NCBI GenBank assembly: GCA_003509825.1
Contig: DOMT01000052.1
Span: forward strand, 2,557 to 9,736
Reading direction: 5' to 3'
Source of the DNA: Coriobacteriia bacterium
GTDB taxonomy: Bacteria > Actinomycetota > Coriobacteriia > Coriobacteriales > UBA8131
Length of the DNA stretch: 7,180 nucleotides
Numbering within the stretch: position 1 is the stretch's first letter; every line of letters begins with the position of its first letter. Below the pieces are notes generated by a model. That model had not been told where the DNA came from and ran no database searches. It worked only from the letters and a program-made list of their open reading frames with translations. Shown here one piece after another: positions 1 through 5,492 of the stretch. The translations under genes were made by a program, and so were the position numbers.

Positions 1-126
1 AAGCCGATCCATGCGCTGCGTGCCGTGCACAGCTTCGATCCCTGTATCGCCTGCGCGGTTCACATCAGTGAGCCCAAGACGGGTAGGAAGTTTTCCACCG
101 TCACGAGTCCCTGGGGGGTGAAGTAA
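1..126 (+). CDS. hyaB: [NiFe] hydrogenase large subunit, C-terminal end (partial)
   Basis: This is the last 41 codons of the catalytic subunit of a [NiFe] hydrogenase; the 5' part lies outside the window. The visible reading frame contains HSFDPCIACAVH (fragment residues 10-21), the C-terminal signature DPCxxCxxH of this family. Its two cysteines (15 and 18) are ligands of the Ni-Fe centre. In the family a dedicated endopeptidase cuts after the final histidine once nickel is inserted. Here that would remove a 20-residue tail beginning ISEPK and ending in WGVK, so the enzyme appears to be of the protease-matured type. The stop codon is one base before the start of the cytochrome b gene, which implies translational coupling and a respiratory, membrane-bound (group 1) hydrogenase. 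The family call is firm; the hya naming rests on the cytochrome neighbour. Confidence 0.94.
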   Translation, partial: KPIHALRAVHSFDPCIACAVHISEPKTGRKFSTVTSPWGVK

Positions 127-127
127 G

Positions 128-841
128 ATGGCACATCTCGCACATTACCGTGAGGCACATCCGCTGCCGTTTGTGTTCACACATTGGATCAACCTGGTTT
201 CGATGGTGCTGTTGATTTTGTCCGGCTTTCTCATCCACTACCCCTTTATTCCCGGGCTGATGGGCATCGCCCGTGGAGTGCATATGTTCTGCGCGTTGAT
301 CTTCGTGGCCAACTGCCTCGCGCGTGTGGTGTTGGCGTTCATCGTCAAATCCGCTCCCGCAGGTGGCACACGTAAGCTGGAGCCCGACTACAAGAGCTTT
401 TTGCCGCAAAAGGACAACCGCCACCAACTCGGCGCCTGGATCAAATACTACCTGTTCATGAAAAAAGAGCACCCGCTGGGTGGCAAGTATGGAGTGCCGC
501 AAAAGATCACCTACGTGCTGATTCCGGCGCTGATTCTGATCATGGCTTTTACGGGGCTGTGCCTCTGGGCACCCACGGCCAACATCGGCCCCTTTGCGGC
601 CTTTAACGAGCTGGTGGGCTCGATCATGATCACCCGTATCATCCACTTCTTTTTGATGTTCGTGTTCATCTTGTTCATGTTGCTGCATGCCTATCTGGCC
701 AACGTCGAGGGTCTTGCGCCCTCCAAGATGATGTTCGGCTGGAAGGAGCATGGCGGGTTGGTGTACGACCCCGAGCTGCACAACATCGTCGGCGAGGACG
801 ATCTCGGCGAAGCAGGGCATGGGGGCAAGGAGCACAAGTAA
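128..841 (+). CDS. hyaC: Ni/Fe-hydrogenase b-type cytochrome subunit
   Basis: This 237-residue integral membrane protein anchors the hydrogenase dimer and passes electrons from H2 to the quinone pool through b-type haems. Four hydrophobic segments are visible at about residues 17-38, 50-73, 127-148 and 164-190. Histidines fall inside or at the edges of these segments as expected for haem ligands: H19 (FTHWIN), H52 (GVHMF), H173 (RIIHFF) and H187 (LLHAYLA). The RIIHFF...HAY pattern in the last helix and the THW pattern in the first are typical of the HyaC/HupC family, and the length is normal for it. The ATG at 128 follows the upstream stop codon by one base. The G-run at 113-118, inside the end of the large-subunit gene, can act as ribosome binding site. 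The C-terminus is cytoplasmic-looking, charged and rich in His and Gly (residues 208-237). No maturation protease gene follows; an intrinsic terminator closes the operon. Confidence 0.95.
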   Translation: MAHLAHYREAHPLPFVFTHWINLVSMVLLILSGFLIHYPFIPGLMGIARGVHMFCALIFVANCLARVVLAFIVKSAPAGGTRKLEPDYKSFLPQKDNRHQLGAWIKYYLFMKKEHPLGGKYGVPQKITYVLIPALILIMAFTGLCLWAPTANIGPFAAFNELVGSIMITRIIHFFLMFVFILFMLLHAYLANVEGLAPSKMMFGWKEHGGLVYDPELHNIVGEDDLGEAGHGGKEHK

Positions 842-892
842 GGCGAGCCTTTTTCGCCACACGAAACAGTTCACTTTTCGGCAAAAGACGAG

Positions 893-924
893 AGGACCCG
901 CCCATCCGGGTGGGTCCTTTTTCT
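893..924 (+). terminator. Intrinsic terminator of the hydrogenase operon
   Basis: An 11-bp stem is formed by AGGACCCGCCC (893-903) and GGGTGGGTCCT (908-918), with one G-U pair and a 4-base ATCC loop. A T run (918-922) follows directly. It lies about 50 bases after the cytochrome b stop codon. The arrangement is that of a strong Rho-independent terminator for plus-strand transcription. The minus-strand side has no matching T run, so it is probably one-directional. Confidence 0.92.
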
Positions 925-1301
925 ACCGATGCCCGTCCCTATGTTAAAGACGATCGCAACTTCCCAGGTGGTCAGCCCGCGCAACAGGGCGGCTATGACA
1001 TACCTACGGCATGTAAAAGCAGTCACAGGCGGCGGTTGGTCCACCGTGGTTGCCCTGCACCTGTTCTTCGACGCGCCTGATGAGCCGGGAGCACTGTAGC
1101 GCGCTGCACTGATGGGCGGCGTGAGTGTTGCCGACAGGCAGCCGGCGGTTAAGGGTAGGGAGGTTTTACCGCAGCCACAGGGAGCAACCGATGTTCGGCA
1201 CTGCCTTTACCTACCCTTGCTTGCCGTCTGCGGTTTTTAAGGGGCAATAGAGCAAAAAAGAAAAAAACCTGCACGCACTCTGTCTAAAAGCAATAGCAAG
1301 C
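925..1301. other. Long intergenic region without a convincing gene
   Basis: About 380 bases separate the hydrogenase terminator from the next promoter. The only plus-strand open frame of note runs from ATG 929 (or in-frame ATG 941) to TAG 1097-1099, at most 56 codons. It starts within the sequence right after a terminator, has no ribosome binding site and resembles no family I know, so I do not call it a gene. The second half (1138-1238) is strongly self-complementary and is described separately. An A-rich tract (1254-1267) sits just upstream of the next promoter and could act as an UP-like element. I see no tRNA or known riboswitch signature in it. Confidence 0.6.
1138..1238 (+). repeat. Long imperfect inverted repeat with T run (candidate structured RNA)
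   Basis: Bases 1138-1159 can pair with 1210-1231 over 22 positions: 17 Watson-Crick pairs, 3 G-U pairs and 2 mismatches. The core is the perfect 9-bp match AAGGGTAGG (1151-1159) with CCTACCCTT (1210-1218). The 50-base loop carries a small hairpin, CCGA-TGT-TCGG (1188-1198). A T5 run (1234-1238) follows two bases after the stem. A second, partly exclusive pairing exists between ACCGCAG (1168-1174) and CTGCGGT (1228-1234). This could be a small RNA ending in its own terminator, a read-through attenuator, or the remnant of a small palindromic element. It matches no riboswitch or housekeeping RNA class that I recognise. Confidence 0.4.
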
Positions 1302-1310
1302 TGCTATACT
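1302..1310 (+). promoter_or_regulatory. Probable extended -10 promoter of the surface protein gene
   Basis: TGC followed by TATACT (hexamer 1305-1310) matches an extended -10 element (TGn plus TATAAT with one change). No good -35 box is visible; the A-rich tract at 1254-1267 could help polymerase binding. Transcription would start near 1317, giving a leader of roughly 120 bases that contains the perfect palindrome at 1368-1393. Confidence 0.5.
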
Positions 1311-1367
1311 GAAATTCGTGGGATATAACATGTGCGGTGGGAGAAGTTCATTTACAGAGGTTTCAAT

Positions 1368-1393
1368 GTTCCGAAAATCAGGATTTTCGGAAC
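1368..1393. promoter_or_regulatory. Perfect 26-bp palindrome in the leader of the surface protein gene
   Basis: The arms GTTCCGAAAATC (1368-1379) and GATTTTCGGAAC (1382-1393) are exact reverse complements separated by two bases, AG. It lies after the predicted promoter and about 45 bases before the start codon. Candidate roles are a dimeric repressor operator acting as a roadblock, or an RNA hairpin in the 5' leader that affects stability or translation. A clean T run does not follow (the next bases are TGGTTTTCG), so a standard terminator is less likely, although a weak attenuator is possible. Confidence 0.6.
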
Positions 1394-1422
1394 TGGTTTT
1401 CGTGCAGTAAAGAGCTAAGGGT

Positions 1423-1428
1423 AAGGAA
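1423..1428 (+). promoter_or_regulatory. Ribosome binding site deciding the surface protein start
   Basis: AAGGAA lies 9 bases before ATG 1438 and directly abuts GTG 1429. It therefore favours the ATG at 1438. The in-frame GTG at 1429 would need the AAGGG at 1417-1421, which is also possible. ATG 1447 is a third, weaker choice. Confidence 0.5.
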
Positions 1429-1437
1429 GTGCAAGGT

Positions 1438-3732
1438 ATGGGAAACATGATTGATGGCCTGAAGAAAAACAGGGTGCTCGCCTTTGTTTTGTCTTTGACA
1501 CTCGCAAGCAGTTTGGCATTGCCGACACTCGGTTTTGCAAACGGGGAGGCTGTAGACACCGCATCGGCTGCTCAAGAAGCGGTGGAGGATGTAGCTGCTC
1601 CGAATAGCGCGACGGAGTTCGATGAAAACGTCGAGGGCGATGTTGTCGAAAGTGACGTTGTCGCGATCACGGATGTGACGCTCGGTACAGTTGTCGATCC
1701 GGATGCCGATGTCTTGTCGGCAGAGGGTGTCGGAGCGATTAAGGCCGATGCTGAGGCGGAAATGCCCACGGTTGAGACGCTTGCGGATGCAACTGCGGTC
1801 GAGGAGCCGGCAGGTACCGAGAGTGGAACCTACGGTCTTTTGAACATCGATAAAGTGGAGATCAAACGTTTGACCGAAACGGAAATCGAAGTCCGGTTTG
1901 ATGCTGCGGGTCCGGGGAGACTGTCGTTGGACTTTTTGGATGCAGCCGGTACCAGTATATCGACGAAGACATACTATTCCGATTATTCTTCACCGGGAAC
2001 TAATTTCGTGGTATTCGATGCGCCTGAGGTAGCACAGGCGGCTCAGGTTAAAGTGCAGGCAACGTATGACGTTAACGGGTCTCCTACAATCACTGCTTAC
2101 GGACCCTATCCCATGCCGGCCTACGATGAAACCCTGACCAAAGAGATCACAGCCTTCAAGGTCAAGGGCGTGGAGGGTGTGATAGACGGATCCCATATCT
2201 TCCTCTATGCACCGAAGGGCACCTTGTTTGAGAACGTGGCACCTGAGGTGTTCACGGATACCGGCAAAGACAGAGCCGTGCTTGTCGGCGAGAAACCTTC
2301 GGACGTGACCACTAAGGTGACCTTTACCCCGAATGTGCCGGTACGGTATGTGGTTGCGGATTCGGCAAATAACTATCGTATGTACGATGTGTATGTTGTC
2401 TACGTTCCCACCATTACCGACCTTACCGTTGAGCGCACGGGTATGTATCAGGCAAAGGTTAGATTCACGAGCGACAGTGTGGGTGAATACGGATTCGGTT
2501 ATCTGTCCAGCTCTGCCGAAAAAAGCTGGCTGCTCAACGAGGGCACGATGAGTGTCGGTGCAAATGAGATCAATGTGAGTTGGTCGCCTTCGGATCCGAA
2601 TTTCGCCAAGGTCGATGAGTGGAAAGACAACAAACATGCCGCAAAGGTTCCGGCTCTTTCAGTGCATGTGAATGCCATATCCGCGACCGAGACCTTCCAG
2701 GGGACTATCAGCTTGATTACAGAAATTCCCGCATGGACTCCTCCGACTCCGATGATCGATAGGTTTGTGATCAAGGTGCCGGGTAAAGACGATGTTGCTG
2801 CAAATATCGATCAAGCCACCGGCAAGATCACCGCGGAAGTGCCCTACGGCACCGACCTTGATAACAACTTGAAAACCGTCGTCACCTACACCGGTGAAAC
2901 GCTTAACGGCGCGAAGTCGTCCAGCCCTGTCACGGCCGATGTGAAGTTCGCCGGTTCTGTGGAATACGTCGTTACCGGCTTGGAGGGTACCACGCCCAAG
3001 ACCTACACGGTAACGGTGACGGTGGCTGCTCCCAAGCCCCCCACAATGGACACGTTCCGGATCGTGTTGCCGGGCAGTGCCGACGAGGTTAACGCAAGTA
3101 TCGATCAGGGCGCTAAGACAATTGCCGTGACCGTGCCCTACGGAACCGACCTCAAGTCTCTGACACCGAAGTTCGACTTTACCGGCGTGTCCGCCGTCTC
3201 CGACCCTGCCACTCCGGATTTCTCCAAGCCCGTGACCTATACCGTTACCGGTGAAGACGGCCGGACCCTGGCGGTTTATACCCTGAATGTGACGGTGGCT
3301 CCTCCCTCTGCCGCCAATGACATCACCTCGTTCGTCATCGCCGGCAATGCGGGTGTCGTCGATGGCACGACTATCGTCGTCGAGGTGCCCTTCGGTACCG
3401 ATGTGACGGATCTTACGCCCGTCGTCGCTGTGAGCGAGTTTGCGACCTACACTCCCGCAGGTGCACAGGACTTTACTTCTCCCGTGGCCTACACCGTCAC
3501 CGCGCAAAACGGTGACGTCAAGACCTACACCGCCAGCGTCACGGTGCTGCCCGAAGTCGTTGTAGAAACACCTGCAGCCGAGACTCCGCCCACCACCACC
3601 GCTACTTCCGTTCCTCAAACCGGTGACAGTTCTCCGTCGCTGATTCTGATCATGGTACTGCTGATTAATGCGGGCCTGGCCTTCATGGTGTCTTCTCGCA
3701 GGCGCATTCGCACCGGCAGGCACACCAAGTAG
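1438..3732 (+). CDS. Cell-wall-anchored repeat surface protein with VPQTGD sorting signal
   Basis: This 764-residue secreted protein (767 if GTG 1429 is used) is of unknown specific function. An N-terminal signal peptide shows a basic n-region (LKKNR, 8-12), a hydrophobic core (13-31) and a likely cut after GFA (34). Residues 35-136 are strongly acidic and almost free of K/R. Then follow beta-rich domains of two kinds. A-type modules are at about 137-236 and 325-439. B-type modules are at about 237-324, 440-533, 537-626 and 629-704, each with the pattern I(T/D)xF.I...VPYGTD...YTVT...YTxxVTV, resembling Ig-like/DUF5018-type repeats. A Thr/Pro stalk leads to a sorting signal: VPQTG (725-729), a hydrophobic segment and a basic tail (RRRIRTGRHTK). 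No cysteine is present. It is monocistronic, with its own promoter and terminator. A role in adhesion or as a structural envelope protein is inference. Confidence 0.88.
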   Translation: MGNMIDGLKKNRVLAFVLSLTLASSLALPTLGFANGEAVDTASAAQEAVEDVAAPNSATEFDENVEGDVVESDVVAITDVTLGTVVDPDADVLSAEGVGAIKADAEAEMPTVETLADATAVEEPAGTESGTYGLLNIDKVEIKRLTETEIEVRFDAAGPGRLSLDFLDAAGTSISTKTYYSDYSSPGTNFVVFDAPEVAQAAQVKVQATYDVNGSPTITAYGPYPMPAYDETLTKEITAFKVKGVEGVIDGSHIFLYAPKGTLFENVAPEVFTDTGKDRAVLVGEKPSDVTTKVTFTPNVPVRYVVADSANNYRMYDVYVVYVPTITDLTVERTGMYQAKVRFTSDSVGEYGFGYLSSSAEKSWLLNEGTMSVGANEINVSWSPSDPNFAKVDEWKDNKHAAKVPALSVHVNAISATETFQGTISLITEIPAWTPPTPMIDRFVIKVPGKDDVAANIDQATGKITAEVPYGTDLDNNLKTVVTYTGETLNGAKSSSPVTADVKFAGSVEYVVTGLEGTTPKTYTVTVTVAAPKPPTMDTFRIVLPGSADEVNASIDQGAKTIAVTVPYGTDLKSLTPKFDFTGVSAVSDPATPDFSKPVTYTVTGEDGRTLAVYTLNVTVAPPSAANDITSFVIAGNAGVVDGTTIVVEVPFGTDVTDLTPVVAVSEFATYTPAGAQDFTSPVAYTVTAQNGDVKTYTASVTVLPEVVVETPAAETPPTTTATSVPQTGDSSPSLILIMVLLINAGLAFMVSSRRRIRTGRHTK
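2755..3552 (+). repeat. Tandem array of three B-type extracellular domains
   Basis: Three consecutive related segments of roughly 75-95 residues are encoded here, starting at IDRFVIKV (2755), MDTFRIVL (3046) and ITSFVIAG (3322). Each has a VPYGTDL or VPFGTDV motif; the coding copies of that motif begin at 2839, 3133 and 3385. Each also has a YTVT or YVVT strand followed by a closing VTV strand. The two closest copies of the VPYGTD motif are also similar at the DNA level, differing at few bases, which suggests duplication. A more divergent fourth copy precedes them at about 2146-2409. Confidence 0.75.
3610..3729 (+). other. C-terminal sortase sorting signal
   Basis: The encoded sequence is VPQTGD, then a hydrophobic membrane segment (LILIMVLLINAGLAFMV) and a tail with five arginines and two lysine/histidine residues. 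This is the standard three-part cell-wall sorting signal. The usual leucine of LPxTG is replaced by valine. Sortase would be expected to cut between Thr and Gly and join the protein to peptidoglycan. No sortase gene is in the window. Confidence 0.8.
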
Positions 3733-3753
3733 TATCAGGCAACAACAAGGCAC

Positions 3754-3781
3754 AAAAAAGAGGACCCTCGGGTCCTCTTTT
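3754..3781. terminator. Bidirectional intrinsic terminator between convergent genes
   Basis: A perfect 11-bp stem, AAAAGAGGACC (3756-3766) with GGTCCTCTTTT (3771-3781), encloses a CTCG loop. Six A (3754-3759) precede it and four T (3778-3781) close it, so each strand presents a hairpin followed by a T run. It ends the surface protein transcript and the convergent phosphohexomutase transcript, whose stop codon is 28 bases away. Confidence 0.92.
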
Positions 3782-3809
3782 ACGTTAGGGCTTCAGCCTG
3801 TCGGGTAGT

Positions 3810-5366
3810 CTATCCTTTGGCCAGTGCGCAGCCGATATCCAGCAATGCCTCTACCTGCTCCATGCTTGCCGCTTCGGCGTAGACGCGCACCAGCGGCTCG
3901 GTGCCGGAGGGGCGAATCAGCAGCCAGGCATCGGAGGCCAAGCTGAACTTGATGCCGTCGCCCTTGTTTACCTCGATCACCTGCTCGTTAACCGCATCGA
4001 ACAACTCCTGATAGTGTTCGCGACCCACGGCGCCCGAGAAGACGTGGGTGGCCAGGAAGGCATCCTTTTGCCCCTGGGTGAGCTTGAGGTCGCGTCTGGC
4101 GTACTCCAGCACGCCTAGTTCGGCGAGCAGGGCCTCCACGAGCTCACGGAGGTTCTTGCCCTCGACGGCCATCAGTTCACTGACCAGAAGCGACATCAAC
4201 AGGCCGTCGCGCTCGCGTACGTGCGACGGGATGCCCATGCCGCCGGATTCCTCTCCACCGATGAGCACGCCGCCTTTGAGCATCTCCTCGTAGATCCACT
4301 TGAATCCGATGGGTTTTGTGGTGAGTTCCAGCTTCAGTCGCTCGCATTGTCGTTTGAGCAGCGACGAGCCCGCCTGGGTGCGGACGACACGCCCGGTTTT
4401 GCCGTGGTTGGCCACCAGGTGTCCGATGAGCAGGGTGAGTATGCGGTGTGAGCTCACATAGCTGCCCGTGTCGTCGATCGCGCCGATGCGGTCGGCATCG
4501 CCGTCGGTGATGAAGCAGGCGTCGTAGCCCAGTTCGGCCACCTTGTCGGCCCCGACTTCGACCCAGGGCAAAATCGGCTCGGGGTGTAGTCCGTTGAAGC
4601 TCGGGTCGTTGTCTCCGTTGACCTCCACCACCTCGACTCCGAGTGCTTCAAACAGCCCGGCCAGATAGCTGCGTCCCGCGCCGTACATCGGGTCGAGTAC
4701 GATTTTGAGTCCGGCCTTGCGGATGACATCGTCGTCCACCATATGCAAAAGCGCGGCCAGGTAGGTTTCCATGATATCGCCGAACCGTAGGCGGGGTGCC
4801 TCGGCAAGCGGGGCGGCCGGATGCTCGGGTGTACCGTTGACAGCCGCCTCGAAGGCTGCTACCGCTTCATCGAAACACGCGGGCAGCTCATCGACGAGTG
4901 CCAGCTCCACCTCGTCGGTAAATTGTTTGGGAGAGGCGCCGCCGTCCTGCATACGCAGCTTGATCCCCAGGTATTCGGCGGGGTTGTGGCTCGAGGTGAG
5001 CATCATGCCGCCGATGATCGCGGGGTTGTGGGCGATGGTCCAGCACAGCGCCGGCGTGGGGCAGTAACGGTCGGATACCAGCACATCGAATCCCGCATCG
5101 GCCAGCACCGTAGCAACCAGCGCGGCATAACGTCCGGCATCGCGCCGGCAGTCGTAGCCGATGAGAATGGTGTTGGCGTCGGACGCAACGTCTTCACTAC
5201 CGCTGTTTTGCAACTCGATTTTTTGCAGCCCGAAGACTTTGGCCGCCGCGGCGCTCACCCGTGCAACGGAGCGTTGGTTGAAATCCTCACCGATGATGGC
5301 TCGCCATCCGTCGGTGCCGAAATGTATCTCGTCAACTGTGATATCCAATTGCCTTCCCTTCAACAT
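3810..5366 (-). CDS. Phosphoglucomutase/phosphomannomutase (alpha-D-phosphohexomutase)
   Basis: This cytoplasmic enzyme of 518 residues interconverts hexose-6-phosphate and hexose-1-phosphate, most likely glucose and/or mannose. It has all four superfamily signatures: the phosphoserine loop TSSHNP with catalytic S126, the Mg2+ loop DGDADR (288-293), the sugar-binding loop GEESGG (371-376) and the phosphate-binding loop RPSGTEP (485-491). The N-terminal FGTDGWRAIIGEDF is typical of the general PGM/PMM group; the metal loop is DGDADR rather than the DGDGDR usual in GlmM, so GlmM is less likely. It is somewhat longer than many PGM/PMM proteins. Product glucose-1-phosphate is the substrate of GalU, encoded divergently nearby. 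The ATG at 5366 is given as start, but a TTG at 5348 (512 residues) has a much better ribosome binding site. Exact substrate preference cannot be read from sequence. Confidence 0.93.
   Translation of the reverse strand: MLKGRQLDITVDEIHFGTDGWRAIIGEDFNQRSVARVSAAAAKVFGLQKIELQNSGSEDVASDANTILIGYDCRRDAGRYAALVATVLADAGFDVLVSDRYCPTPALCWTIAHNPAIIGGMMLTSSHNPAEYLGIKLRMQDGGASPKQFTDEVELALVDELPACFDEAVAAFEAAVNGTPEHPAAPLAEAPRLRFGDIMETYLAALLHMVDDDVIRKAGLKIVLDPMYGAGRSYLAGLFEALGVEVVEVNGDNDPSFNGLHPEPILPWVEVGADKVAELGYDACFITDGDADRIGAIDDTGSYVSSHRILTLLIGHLVANHGKTGRVVRTQAGSSLLKRQCERLKLELTTKPIGFKWIYEEMLKGGVLIGGEESGGMGIPSHVRERDGLLMSLLVSELMAVEGKNLRELVEALLAELGVLEYARRDLKLTQGQKDAFLATHVFSGAVGREHYQELFDAVNEQVIEVNKGDGIKFSLASDAWLLIRPSGTEPLVRVYAEAASMEQVEALLDIGCALAKG
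5352..5360 (-). promoter_or_regulatory. Strong Shine-Dalgarno inside the annotated mutase start
   Basis: On the minus strand AAGGGAAGG lies 3 bases (or AAGGGA 6 bases) before an in-frame TTG at 5348. The ATG at 5366 has no purine-rich site of similar quality upstream. With the predicted -10 at 5382-5387, the ATG would have a leader of only about 9 bases, whereas the TTG would have about 27. This favours TTG 5348 as the true start. Confidence 0.5.
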
Positions 5367-5381
5367 AAGTATGACCTGTAA

Positions 5382-5390
5382 ATTATGGCA
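5382..5390 (-). promoter_or_regulatory. Probable extended -10 promoter of the phosphohexomutase gene
   Basis: The minus strand reads TGC then CATAAT (hexamer 5387 to 5382), an extended -10 with one mismatch in the hexamer. A TTGCCG (minus strand, 5413-5408) could be a -35 but the 20-base spacing is too long to be ideal. The predicted transcription start is near 5375. Confidence 0.45.
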
Positions 5391-5437
5391 CAAGTTGGAA
5401 ACGAGTGCGGCAAGCTGCACTTTACGACGTGATTCTT

Positions 5438-5446
5438 TGCTAAAAT
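5438..5446 (+). promoter_or_regulatory. Probable extended -10 promoter of the trigger-factor-like/galU operon
   Basis: TGC followed by TAAAAT (hexamer 5441-5446) forms an extended -10 element. TTTACG (5421-5426) resembles a -35 but the spacing is only 14, so the TGn extension probably matters more. Transcription would start near 5453, about 40 bases before the ATG at 5493. It stands back to back with the mutase promoter in the 126-base divergent region. Confidence 0.45.
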
Positions 5447-5492
5447 TCACGCTTATATATTCGAATGAGGGTGTTGATGATGAGGAGCGTGG

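Noticed and set aside
101..874. Minus-strand open frame of 257 codons opposite the cytochrome b gene.
   Set aside because: It is antisense to a clearly recognised gene whose membrane helices and haem histidines are intact; the antisense translation is rich in His and Gln and unrelated to any family I know.
929..1099. Small plus-strand open frame of up to 56 codons (ATG 929 or 941 to TAG 1097) in the gap after the hydrogenase operon.
   Set aside because: It begins immediately after an intrinsic terminator, has no ribosome binding site or promoter that I can see, and its translation resembles no known family. An open frame of this size in GC-rich DNA is expected by chance.
1138..1300. Possible known riboswitch (cobalamin, c-di-GMP, TPP, glycine) or SRP/RNase P RNA in the structured intergenic region.
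   Set aside because: By eye none of the conserved cores of these classes is present on either strand, so the region is left as an unclassified structure.
1394..1410. T-containing stretch after the 26-bp palindrome as a transcription terminator of the leader.
   Set aside because: The sequence after the stem is TGGTTTTCG, with the T run short and displaced by three bases, so a standard intrinsic terminator is not supported.
1990..3753. Long minus-strand open frames (215 and 364 codons) opposite the surface protein gene.
   Set aside because: They are shadows of the plus-strand gene: low-complexity, His/Arg/Gly-rich translations with no motif and no ribosome site.
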